From NCBI GenBank assembly GCA_036505615.1, contig DASXTB010000099.1:1-8530 (forward strand): a stretch of DNA of 8,530 bases, given 5' to 3'. The position numbers and the translations under genes are program-made. The DNA comes from DASXTB01 sp036505615 (GTDB taxonomy: Bacteria; Acidobacteriota; UBA6911; JACQSX01). Shown in pieces: positions 1 to 7,400 of this stretch (the first letter of the stretch is position 1; each line of letters starts with the position of its first letter). Under the pieces are notes generated by a model that worked only from the letters and a program-made list of their open reading frames with translations, did not search any database and had not been told where the DNA came from.

Positions 1-26
1 TGGGAACTGGCAACTGGGAACTGGCG
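1..26. repeat. Heptanucleotide tandem repeat, cut by window edge
   Basis: The first 26 nt read as about three and a half copies of a 7-nt unit, alternating GGGAACT and GGCAACT and ending GGCGGGC. The array lies about 20 nt beyond the stop codon of the minus-strand gene and runs off the left edge, so its full length is unknown. Short heptamer arrays like this can change copy number by slippage. I infer no function. Confidence 0.6.
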
Positions 27-46
27 GGCTTCCATTCGCGGCAGAT

Positions 47-811
47 TCACTCGCTGTTTCGGCTTTCAATTTTGTACTCGGAGTGCGTGATCGTCAGCGT
101 GGACCTGCCGAAGATGAGTATTTGACTTACGGATTCATCCCGCAGCGGAAGCCAAAATTCTCCTACTTTCTGATAGTCGCGAAGGTACTCGACCCTGCGT
201 GTCCAAAAGGAGGGAAGCTTTACCAGTTCTCCCTGCACCCGAGCCACGGCGTAATCGGCGGCATCAATCCACACTCGACCTCGCAGAAGAAACTTGTCCT
301 TTCGTTTAGGATGCGCTCCCAAGACGTAGCAGCGACGGTTGCGCACCTCTTCTTCTCCCAGCAGCGAGAAGTCGTAATTGTCCGGACCAATGGTGCTGCG
401 CAACTTCAAGTCGGATCGCACCGCCTCCTGCTCCGCGGCCAGCGCCGGGTGGAACACCCGGCTGCGAATAATTTTAGAGCCGGCTTCGGAAACAACGGTG
501 AACTCCTTGCTGGAAGGATTTCGAAAGATCATCTTCACCAGCATCTGTGCCTGCGTATGAGTGAACGGGTTGGAGGCTCGATACTCGCGCACGACAGAAT
601 AGCCGGCAAGCAACGCATTGCGTCTCTTGTTGCCGGCGTCCAACTGTGACAGCAGGTATTCCAGCGTCACGGACTTGCCAGACGTGGGTCCATCTTTATC
701 CAATAACACGGCCACGGCTTTATCCACTGGCGCGCCCGCCACCGGGCAAAGAACCCCTGAAACTGCAATGAACGCGGCAATGAAAAGAAATCCCTCCCGG
801 ACTCGCTTCAT
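47..811 (-). CDS. Secreted outer-membrane lipoprotein-sorting-like protein (LolA/LolB-like fold)
   Basis: This 254-aa protein begins with a basic N-terminus and a hydrophobic stretch (residues about 8-27, ending VAGA), so it should be exported to the periplasm. Cys22 does not sit in a normal lipobox (Val-Leu precedes it), so a lipoprotein is unlikely. The mature part alternates beta-strand-like segments: residues 71-118 (YSVVREYR, then QMLVKMIFRNP and EFTVVSE), 160-192 (RCYVLGAHPKRKDKFLLRGR, then VWIDAADYAVARV) and 202-248 (FWTRRVEYLRDYQKVGEFWL, then the IFG and EYKI strands). This pattern fits proteins annotated as outer membrane lipoprotein-sorting proteins, which are incomplete beta-barrels holding a hydrophobic ligand. 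The start is supported by AAGGGAG (complement of 821-827), 9 nt upstream of the ATG. It is divergent from the radical SAM operon and has no partner gene in view. The fold call is from recalled family resemblance; the ligand is unknown. Confidence 0.75.
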   Translation of the reverse strand: MKRVREGFLFIAAFIAVSGVLCPVAGAPVDKAVAVLLDKDGPTSGKSVTLEYLLSQLDAGNKRRNALLAGYSVVREYRASNPFTHTQAQMLVKMIFRNPSSKEFTVVSEAGSKIIRSRVFHPALAAEQEAVRSDLKLRSTIGPDNYDFSLLGEEEVRNRRCYVLGAHPKRKDKFLLRGRVWIDAADYAVARVQGELVKLPSFWTRRVEYLRDYQKVGEFWLPLRDESVSQILIFGRSTLTITHSEYKIESRNSE

Positions 812-1135
812 TAGATATGGCTCCCTTAAAATAGGCTCTCCTCGGGTCCCAAGATTCTACACTTTATTCCTCGCAACGCGTTCTTACATACGAAACAATT
901 TAGTTGCCCTTTCGATCCCCCTCTTCCTAATCTAATTTTGGAGGCGCCAGAGCTTAAAGATTAAAAGATATTAATAAAGCGGGAGTGCTGTTCTTTGCGG
1001 CAAACTTGTAATAACATTAGCACTCATTTTAGACTCCGGAAATCACATCAGTTGCAGCTGGCAAATTAGGGCATCCTGTCTGTACGGCAATTCTCTGTGG
1101 CAGCGATTCCTCGATGATTTAACTAGGAGAACATC
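812..1135. other. Divergent intergenic region
   Basis: These 324 nt separate the minus-strand secreted-protein gene from the plus-strand radical SAM gene, so they should hold both promoters. The part nearest the minus-strand gene carries its Shine-Dalgarno (complement of 821-827). The middle (about 950-980) is AT-rich with TTAAAGA-like repetitions. AGGAG at 1125-1129 serves the radical SAM gene. I looked for spaced -35/-10 pairs on both strands and found only weak matches, so none is called. I see no RNA gene or convincing small ORF. Confidence 0.5.
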
Positions 1136-2569
1136 ATGCGGGTGGTGCTGGCGGATTTGAAAGGGCGCGACGGATTTGTAAATAAGGACACTGTGGTCGG
1201 AGGTTTCGGGTCCCGCTTTCGCGGCATTTCGGCCACTATGAGCATCCTCGAGATCCTACGGAAGCTTTACCAGAACCTGCCTAGCATTCATGTCGGATAT
1301 CTAGCAGCCATTTTTGCCCAAGCAGGTCATGAGGTTCGAGTGACCAACGACGAAGTTGCGGAAGGCGATCTGGCGCTGGTGTTGTCTTCGCTTGTCGATT
1401 TCCGCCATGAAATCCAGTGGTCCAGGGAATTTAAACAGCAATGTGGTTCGCCCGTTGGTTTTTTTGGGGCGCTGGCTACACACGTTCCGGAGGCGCTGGA
1501 AAACTACGGCGACTTTATTTTGAAGGGCGAACCCGAACACGCCGCCATGCGTCTTGCGAGTGGCGAGGCGCTGAAGGGAGTGGTCGTCAGTTCAGCCATA
1601 AACGATCTCGATTCTCTTCCTTTTCCACGCTGGGAGCTGGTGTCCAAGAAGCGGTTCGGGTATTCCACCAGAAGATCCATGAAACCAGCTAAAGCGACGT
1701 TTCCTCTGCTGTCGAGCCGCAGTTGCCCCGAGCACTGCACTTATTGTCCGCACCGTATTACTGCTGTTTATCGATCGCGCACTCCGGACAATGTGCTGGC
1801 CGAGATCGAGTGGTTGTGCGGCAGGTATGGCAAAGTTGATTTTGTATTCCGTGACCCGCTTTTCACCGAGGAAAGAGATCGTAGTTGTGCTATCGCCGAA
1901 GGAATTATCCGCAAGAAGCTTCCGGTCCATTTCGAATGCGAAACGCGGCTTGATGATCTTGATACGGAATTGCTAGATTTTCTCTACGACGCCGGCCTGC
2001 GCGCGATTACATTTGGAGTGGAGTCGGTGGACCCGGCGATCTTGAAACGAGTCGCCCGCAGGCCTATCCCTCCCGATCACCAGAAAAAAATCATTGCTCA
2101 CTGCCGCAGGAAAGGGATTTCAACGGGGGGTTTTTACGTGATCGGTTTTCTGACCGATAGCATGGAAAGCGTGAGGGCGACGATCGATTACTCCATCGAG
2201 CTAAATACCACTACCGCGTTGTTCAAGATCCTTACGCCTTACCCCGGAACTCCGCTGCGCAAGCAAATGAATTCGCTTATAACAGAGACAGACTTGGAGA
2301 AGTTTGACGGTTATACTCCCACTTTCCAACATCCCAATCTGACTCACGAACAGCTTTTGTTTTTGCTCAAGTCCTCCTATGCGCGATTCTATTTCCGGCC
2401 CTCCTGGCTGGTGAATTTCCTGGGCGTGCAGAACCTGGTCGCCAGGTGGATGGATCAGTGGGACGCTTACGCGCAGCGCCGGCACAGCGAAAACGAGATG
2501 CCCTTCCTGATGTCGCTGCAGTCTGAAGCGGTTTCTACGGGCGCGCTCCAGCAGTCAACTCAAGCATAG
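1136..2569 (+). CDS. B12-binding-type radical SAM enzyme
   Basis: This 477-aa protein has the layout of class B radical SAM enzymes. Residues 1 to about 150 form a Rossmann-like region resembling the cobalamin-binding domain: GYLAAIFAQAGHEVRV at 54-69, the strand and loop around 107-115, and the FILKGEPEHA segment at 127-136. The usual DxHxxG cobalamin-ligand motif is not visible. The radical SAM core follows, with the 4Fe-4S motif CxxxCxxC at C197, C201 and C204. Further core elements are FVFRDPLF at 236-243, GVESVDP at 294-300 and PYPGTPL at 368-374. About 75 further residues form a C-terminal extension (RFYFRP at 417-422). Such enzymes cleave S-adenosylmethionine to start radical chemistry, often methylation or rearrangement of lipids, pigments or secondary metabolites; the substrate here is unknown. 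AGGAG at 1125-1129, 6 nt before the ATG, supports the start. The stop lies 37 nt before the aminotransferase gene, so co-transcription is likely. Confidence 0.9.
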   Translation: MRVVLADLKGRDGFVNKDTVVGGFGSRFRGISATMSILEILRKLYQNLPSIHVGYLAAIFAQAGHEVRVTNDEVAEGDLALVLSSLVDFRHEIQWSREFKQQCGSPVGFFGALATHVPEALENYGDFILKGEPEHAAMRLASGEALKGVVVSSAINDLDSLPFPRWELVSKKRFGYSTRRSMKPAKATFPLLSSRSCPEHCTYCPHRITAVYRSRTPDNVLAEIEWLCGRYGKVDFVFRDPLFTEERDRSCAIAEGIIRKKLPVHFECETRLDDLDTELLDFLYDAGLRAITFGVESVDPAILKRVARRPIPPDHQKKIIAHCRRKGISTGGFYVIGFLTDSMESVRATIDYSIELNTTTALFKILTPYPGTPLRKQMNSLITETDLEKFDGYTPTFQHPNLTHEQLLFLLKSSYARFYFRPSWLVNFLGVQNLVARWMDQWDAYAQRRHSENEMPFLMSLQSEAVSTGALQQSTQA

Positions 2570-2571
2570 TG

Positions 2572-2610
2572 ATGTTGACGGGCCGGCCGCCAATCGCGCC
2601 GATGGCATGA
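2572..2610 (+). promoter_or_regulatory. Possible 12-codon coupling minicistron
   Basis: Two nucleotides after the radical SAM stop codon (2567-2569) an ATG at 2572 opens a 12-codon frame. Its TGA (2608-2610) overlaps the aminotransferase ATG (2607-2609) as ATGA. The aminotransferase start has no recognisable Shine-Dalgarno, so ribosomes ending on the radical SAM gene could restart through this short frame. The frame itself also lacks a clear Shine-Dalgarno, and chance is a real alternative at this length. Confidence 0.25.
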
Positions 2611-3860
2611 TTCGAACAATCGCGCGCTATGGCGCGCGCCATGTCCCTGGAACCACCAGAGCGCTTCTCAAGACGATCCTGAAAGGCCGAGCAGTCCAGG
2701 GTCCATCCATTCAGGAATTCGAGCAGAAGTTCGCCGCCTATCATGGCATTCGCTATGCCATAACCGCTTCATACGGGCGAATGGCGTTTTACTATATCCT
2801 GCGAGCGCTCAATCTTCCGGCCGGTTCCGAAATTGTTTTTCCCGCGTTGACCTTCTGGGTGGTTCCAGAGATTGCCAGGGTGACCGGCCTGAAACCCGTT
2901 TTCGCCGACATAGATCCTCACACCTACAACATGGACCCAAATGCGCTGGCCGCCGCCGTCTCCGGCGAGACGCGTGCTGTGGTGCCTACTCATCTTTACG
3001 GCCAACCTTGCGAGATGGAATCGATCATGGAAATCGCCCGGCGCCATCGGCTCCTGGTCATTGAAGACTGCGCGCATGCAGTAGGCGCCGCGTACCAGGG
3101 CCGCAAGGCGGGGACGTTCGGAGACGCCGCCTTTTTCAGCTTTCAGACCCTCAAAGGCCTGAATACTTACGGCGGTGGAATTGCAGTGACCAACGAGGAA
3201 TCGCTGGCCAGGCGAATACGCGAGTTGGCAGAGGCCGAGCCCCGGCCTTCCTCAGCGGAGATTATCAAGAAACTCTGCGGCGGTTATCTGCAGAGAGCCT
3301 TTATCAGCCCCTACGGATTCACCTTCAGCATGTTTTTGGCTTTCTACATTGCTTCGTTTTTTGGACACCATGACCTGACGCGTTTCATCTGGGAGAAGAT
3401 TCGCCCTCTGGACCCTCTGCCCCTGCCCTACCGCAAACGTTATAGCAACGCGCAGGCCGTAATCGGGCTGAAGATATTGGATGCACTCGATGCGCTCAAC
3501 CTAAGAAACCAGGCGAACGCTCATCGGCTGACGGAAGGATTGAAGGATATAAAGTCGATTCTTACCCCCCAAGTGATTCCGGGTGCATCGCATGTGTTTT
3601 ATCAGTACTGCATACGCGTCTCTGATCCGGCCACGTTGAGCCATCGCGCTATCCGCCGCGGGATCGACATGGAAATCATGCACGTGGATATTTGCAATAA
3701 GTTGGAGCTGTTCGCTCCCTATGCCAAGTCATGTCCAGGCGCTGAGTCCACCGAAGGCACACTGCAACTCCCCGTCTATTCCGGCTTGGGGCCCAAAGAC
3801 GTAGAACGCATTATCGGAGTGGTAAGGGAGGCCAGCCGGGACTTGCCCCCGTTGCAGTAA
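2607..3860 (+). CDS. DegT/DnrJ/EryC1/StrS-type PLP-dependent aminotransferase
   Basis: This 417-aa protein is a fold-type I PLP enzyme of the sugar aminotransferase family, close to the family's usual 370-420 aa. Visible landmarks are VQGPSIQEFEQKFAAYHG at 30-47, the cofactor phosphate-loop region SYGRMAFYYILRAL at 55-68, FPALTFW at 78-84, VPTHLYGQP at 126-134, EDCAHAVGA at 153-161 with D154 as the likely pyridine-nitrogen partner, and FSFQTLKGL at 177-185 with K183 as the likely Schiff-base lysine, followed by the usual GGG turn. Family members move an amino group from glutamate or glutamine to a keto-sugar, or act as dehydratases; the substrate cannot be assigned. Residues 238-252 are a hydrophobic run (FTFSMFLAFYIASFF) inside an insertion rich in aromatic residues, which may contact a membrane or lipid. 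The gene follows the radical SAM gene and probably shares its transcript. No Shine-Dalgarno precedes the ATG, so translational coupling is plausible. Confidence 0.9.
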   Translation: MIRTIARYGARHVPGTTRALLKTILKGRAVQGPSIQEFEQKFAAYHGIRYAITASYGRMAFYYILRALNLPAGSEIVFPALTFWVVPEIARVTGLKPVFADIDPHTYNMDPNALAAAVSGETRAVVPTHLYGQPCEMESIMEIARRHRLLVIEDCAHAVGAAYQGRKAGTFGDAAFFSFQTLKGLNTYGGGIAVTNEESLARRIRELAEAEPRPSSAEIIKKLCGGYLQRAFISPYGFTFSMFLAFYIASFFGHHDLTRFIWEKIRPLDPLPLPYRKRYSNAQAVIGLKILDALDALNLRNQANAHRLTEGLKDIKSILTPQVIPGASHVFYQYCIRVSDPATLSHRAIRRGIDMEIMHVDICNKLELFAPYAKSCPGAESTEGTLQLPVYSGLGPKDVERIIGVVREASRDLPPLQ

Positions 3861-3882
3861 GCGCGCGCCTATGTCGCGCGCT
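3860..3882 (+). terminator. GC-rich hairpin at the aminotransferase stop codon
   Basis: AGCGCGCG (3860-3867) pairs with CGCGCGCT (3875-3882) around a 7-nt loop, and the stem starts on the last base of the TAA stop. No T-run follows, so this is not a standard intrinsic terminator. It could protect the 3' end of the operon mRNA, assist termination, or be a lone REP-like palindrome belonging to the repeat region that follows. Confidence 0.4.
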
Positions 3883-3901
3883 GGAGTTGGGACATTTACG
3901 C

Positions 3902-4048
3902 CTCCGCTGGGCTTGGAACGTGAGAAAGATTGCAGCGCTGGCCGATTGTAGCGCCGGCCTCCGGCCGGCCTTTGACGAAGTCGACAGAGGAAATGCCGGC
4001 CGGGAGGCCGGCGCTACAATTTTGTCTCACATTCCTGTCCCAGCGGAG
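3902..4048. repeat. REPIN-like inverted repeat, GCCGGCC core
   Basis: This 147-bp element is bounded by a perfect 10-bp terminal inverted repeat (CTCCGCTGGG at 3902-3911, CCCAGCGGAG at 4039-4048). Inside, 3945-3969 and 3995-4020 are inverted copies that differ by one inserted base. Each holds its own hairpin: GCCGGCC, TCC loop, GGCCGGC at 3953-3969, and GCCGGCC, GGGA loop, GGCCGGC at 3995-4012. About 25 nt of non-repeated spacer separates them. Two facing palindromes are the pattern of REPIN elements, which are spread by REP-associated tyrosine transposases in other bacteria; no transposase is present here. I see no target-site duplication. The left arm carries an extra 16-bp tandem duplication. 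Confidence 0.8.
3928..3959 (+). repeat. 16-bp tandem duplication inside the REPIN-like left arm
   Basis: GATTGCAGCGCTGGCC (3928-3943) is followed directly by GATTGTAGCGCCGGCC (3944-3959). The two copies differ at two positions, both transitions. The right arm has only one copy, so the duplication probably arose after the element formed, by replication slippage. Confidence 0.7.
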
Positions 4049-4104
4049 CCCGGAGATTGTTTACTGAAGGGGAAAATTGAGAATCACGGGCCTCCACCGG
4101 CCTT

Positions 4105-4281
4105 GGAACTTAGAAAAAATCAGAACCGCGCCCGTCAGGGCGCGCGCGGAGAATTTTTGTCGATTCCCCGACGTCCTGAAAATGCTGCGAACTGGCAGTA
4201 ACCTTAGAGTAATTACCGCGAATCTTGTTAGATTCACCGCGCGCGCCCTGACGGGCGCGGTTCTGATTTTTCTCAAGTTCC
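4105..4281. repeat. REPIN-like inverted repeat, CGCGCCC core
   Basis: Arms of 45 nt at 4105-4149 and 4237-4281 are reverse complements at 42 of 45 positions; the three mismatches are adjacent in the A-rich part and could be one small shift. Each arm holds a hairpin: CGCGCCC, GTCA loop, GGGCGCG at 4127-4144, and the same stem with a TGAC loop at 4242-4259. The 87-nt spacer has only weak self-complementarity. Because the arms are palindromic, similar peptides (for example IRTAPVRAR) appear in frames on both strands; these are artefacts, not genes. The element lies 125 nt upstream of the receptor start and could affect its transcript if the promoter lies upstream. Confidence 0.85.
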
Positions 4282-4406
4282 CGCGCGCCTACGCCGCAGG
4301 TGCCTTTCACGGCGAAACCTCTTGCCAATCACGGCCAAGAAGGACTAAGGTGGCATTACCACCAAGCCAAATTCTCAGGATTTTCGCAACAGGAGAAGAA
4401 TCAATT

Positions 4407-7400
4407 ATGAAAAATTCCGCAAGATTGATAATCACTTGGTCATTCCTTCTGCTTTTTGTTTTCCTGACATCTGTTGCCGCACAAACTATTACTGCTACCG
4501 TGACGGGAACGGTAATGGATGCCAGCGGCGCCGTAATTCCGGGCGTTCAAGTGGTGGCGACAAACGAGGGAACCAACATCAGTTATTCGGCCCTCTCGAA
4601 TGACGCTGGGGTGTACACCATTCCGTTCCTTCCAGTCGGCACCTACGTTATCACCGGAGAACTGTCGGGCTTTAAGAAAGCGGTCACTAATCCCATCAAG
4701 CTGGAAGTGGGCCAGATCGCGCGCGTCGATATCAAGCTGGAGCTGGGAGAGATATCGCAGCAGGTCAATGTTGTGGGTCTGGCTCCCATACTGCAAACTG
4801 AGACCACAAGCGTCGGTGACGTGATTACGGGCAGCACGACGGTTTCGCTGCCATTGAACGGCCGAAATTTCCAGCAGCTTACATTGCTCGTGCCCGGAGT
4901 GATTACACCCAACGTGTCATCCTTTACCAGCCCATCACGCGCTTTCAGTGGCGGCCGGCCTTATGTCAATGGGAATCGCGAACAAGGCAATAACTTCCTA
5001 CTCGACGGCGTGGACATGAACGAAACGATTGACAACCTGATCGGTTACAATCCGAACGTGGACGCCATCGGGGAGTTCAGGATTATCACCAACAATTCTT
5101 CCTCCGAGTTCGGGAATGTCACAGGCGCTATCGTCAATACCACTTTAAAGTCGGGCACCAACGAGGTGCATGGTGACGTCTTTGAGTTCATCCGCAATGA
5201 TGCGCTCGACGCAAACAGTTGGGGCAATAATCGTTCGGGCGCACCCAAGTCATCGCTCCGGCAAAATATTTTTGGCTTCACGGTGGGAGGTCCCGTCGTC
5301 AAGAACAAGATATTCTTCTTTGGAGACTATCAGGGGACGCGCCTGCGTACTGGCGGAGGAACGACGGCATCGGTCGCTCCTGATGCCTGGCGACATGGTG
5401 ATCTCTCCAGCCTGCCGCAGAGGATTATTGATCCGCTAACCAATCAGCAATTCCCTGGAAACAAGATTCCCGAGAATCGCATTGTCAATCCCGTGGCCAA
5501 GTTTTTATTTGCCAATCCCAATCTCTATCCGTTGCCGAATCGCTCCATTGCCAGCGTGGTGGGTAATTATGTCTCGAGCTTCGCCAATGCCACCGACAAC
5601 AATCAGTGGGACACAAAGATCGATGCCAAAATGTCCGATCACGATGACATTTTCGGCAGGTTCTCCTATGCTGCGTACAATCTGAAGGGAACCAAAGCGG
5701 CATTACCGGTCTTTCTGCCAGGTCTCACGGATGCACCGTCGCGAAGTACCGTGCTCAATTGGAATCACGCCTTCAGCCCGACAACTATCAACGAGGCGCG
5801 CTTCGGGTTCAATCGGGTCGTTATTATTAACTCAATCAACGACTGGGCGGGTCTGGGAAATGGCAATGCCAAATTTGGAATTCCAGGAGACCAGCCGATT
5901 CCCGGGCTCAGCTCGGTTTCGCTGGGAGACGGCTTGAATTCAATTGGAAATTCGGCGAGCCTGAGCAACACCTATGACAACACCTTTCAGTACGGAGATA
6001 ACTTGTCGTTCGCGCGTGGCAGACATTTTCTTAAAACCGGGTTTCAGTGGTTGCGCTATCAGCAAAATCGATATTACGCGGGCAACAACGGCGCGCTCGG
6101 ACTTTTTGAGTATGGCACGAGTGTCAATTTCACTGGTTCCGCGTTCGCCGATTTCCTGCTGGACTTGCTGGCACGCAAAGGACGAGGCAGCGCCAGCGGA
6201 TCGTGGGGACACCGCCAGAATCGAATTGGCATCTTTGCGCAAGACGACTTCAAGTTAAAGTCGAACTTCACTTTGAATCTGGGCATGAGATGGGAATACA
6301 CCTCACCGGTAGTAGAAGTGAATGATCGGCAGTCAAATTTCGACCTGGCGACGGGAAAACAACTGTTTGCCGGAAAGGACGGAAACAGTCGCGCATTGTA
6401 TGAACCGTTCTACAACGGCTTTGAGCCGCGACTAGGTTTTGCGTGGACCCCCTCTGGTAAGTTTGTGGTTCGTGCCGGTTACGGAATCGTTCAGTACATG
6501 GAAGGAACGGGCGCCAATTTGCGCCTGCCTCTGAATCCGCCGTTTTTCTTTGAATCGGATGTTACCTTTAATGCGACCAGTGGGCCTGGAAGCATCACTA
6601 AAGGCTTTACCGATGTTCTGCCTCAGGACAAGCCCTCGGGACAGGTGCGCGCTTGGAATCCGGACCTGCGACCTCAATTTACGCAGCAATGGAACCTCAC
6701 ATTGGAGTATCAATTGAGCAACAGCATGTCTTTGACCACAGGCTACGTCGGTCACAAAGCAACCCACCTGGTAGTTCCCACAGAATTCAACCAGCCTTTG
6801 CCCGACGCGGGACCCCCCTCTACTTGGCGTCCCTTGCAACAACGGAGACGGCTATACGCAACTGCGCCGTTGATCACTAACATCAGCGGAACAGATTCAT
6901 CTGCCATTAGCAACTACCATGCCCTGCAGGTCAGCGCTCGCCAGCGCTTTTCAAAAGGCCTTGAGTTCTTAGCTTCCTACACGTTGAGCAAGAGCCTTAC
7001 TGACAGCATTGGCTACTACGGCAGCGGCGGTGTGAATCGTCAAGGCACCTATTGGGCAAATACGTACGACCGGAAGTCAGAGTTTGGCCCCGCCTTTTTT
7101 GATGCCACACACAACTTCGCCTGGTCCGGTTCCTATGATCTGCCAGTCGGAAGAGGAAGAGCTTTGGGGAATGACTGGAATTCAATCGCCGAAAGCGTCT
7201 TGGGTGGCTGGAATGTCAGCAGCATCATAAGTCTTCACAGCGGATTCCCGGTGACAGTACTGACCTCTGACAGGTCTCTGCAGGCCGTGCGAGGCGGCCA
7301 AAGGCCCAATCGAGTTGGAGAGGGCAAAGTGGACAATCCGACCTTGACGCATTGGCTCGATATCACCGCTTTCCAGGAAGCTCCACTCGGAACGTTTGGA

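Noticed and set aside
83..649. 188-aa open frame on the plus strand opposite the secreted-protein gene
   Set aside because: It is fully antisense to a gene with a signal peptide, a Shine-Dalgarno and family resemblance, and its own translation shows no domain pattern.
1001..1040. Possible promoter TTGTAA (1006-1011) with TAGACT (1030-1035) for the radical SAM gene
   Set aside because: The -10 match is only four of six and the spacing is 18 nt; similar weak pairs occur elsewhere in the region, so it was not called.
3902..4281. CRISPR array or clustered riboswitch as an explanation of the repeats
   Set aside because: The repeats are inverted pairs with two different cores, not regularly spaced direct repeats with unique spacers, and no cas gene or known aptamer pattern is visible.
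3862..4291. 10-bp direct repeat CGCGCGCCTA at 3862-3871 and 4282-4291, possibly flanking the whole repeat region as a target duplication
   Set aside because: The motif is a low-complexity GC run, both copies sit in or beside GC-rich palindromes, and the flanking bases diverge at once; chance is likelier.
3887..4328. Several open frames on both strands across the repeat spacer
   Set aside because: They translate the palindromic arms and give near-identical peptides on opposite strands, which is what inverted repeats produce by chance.
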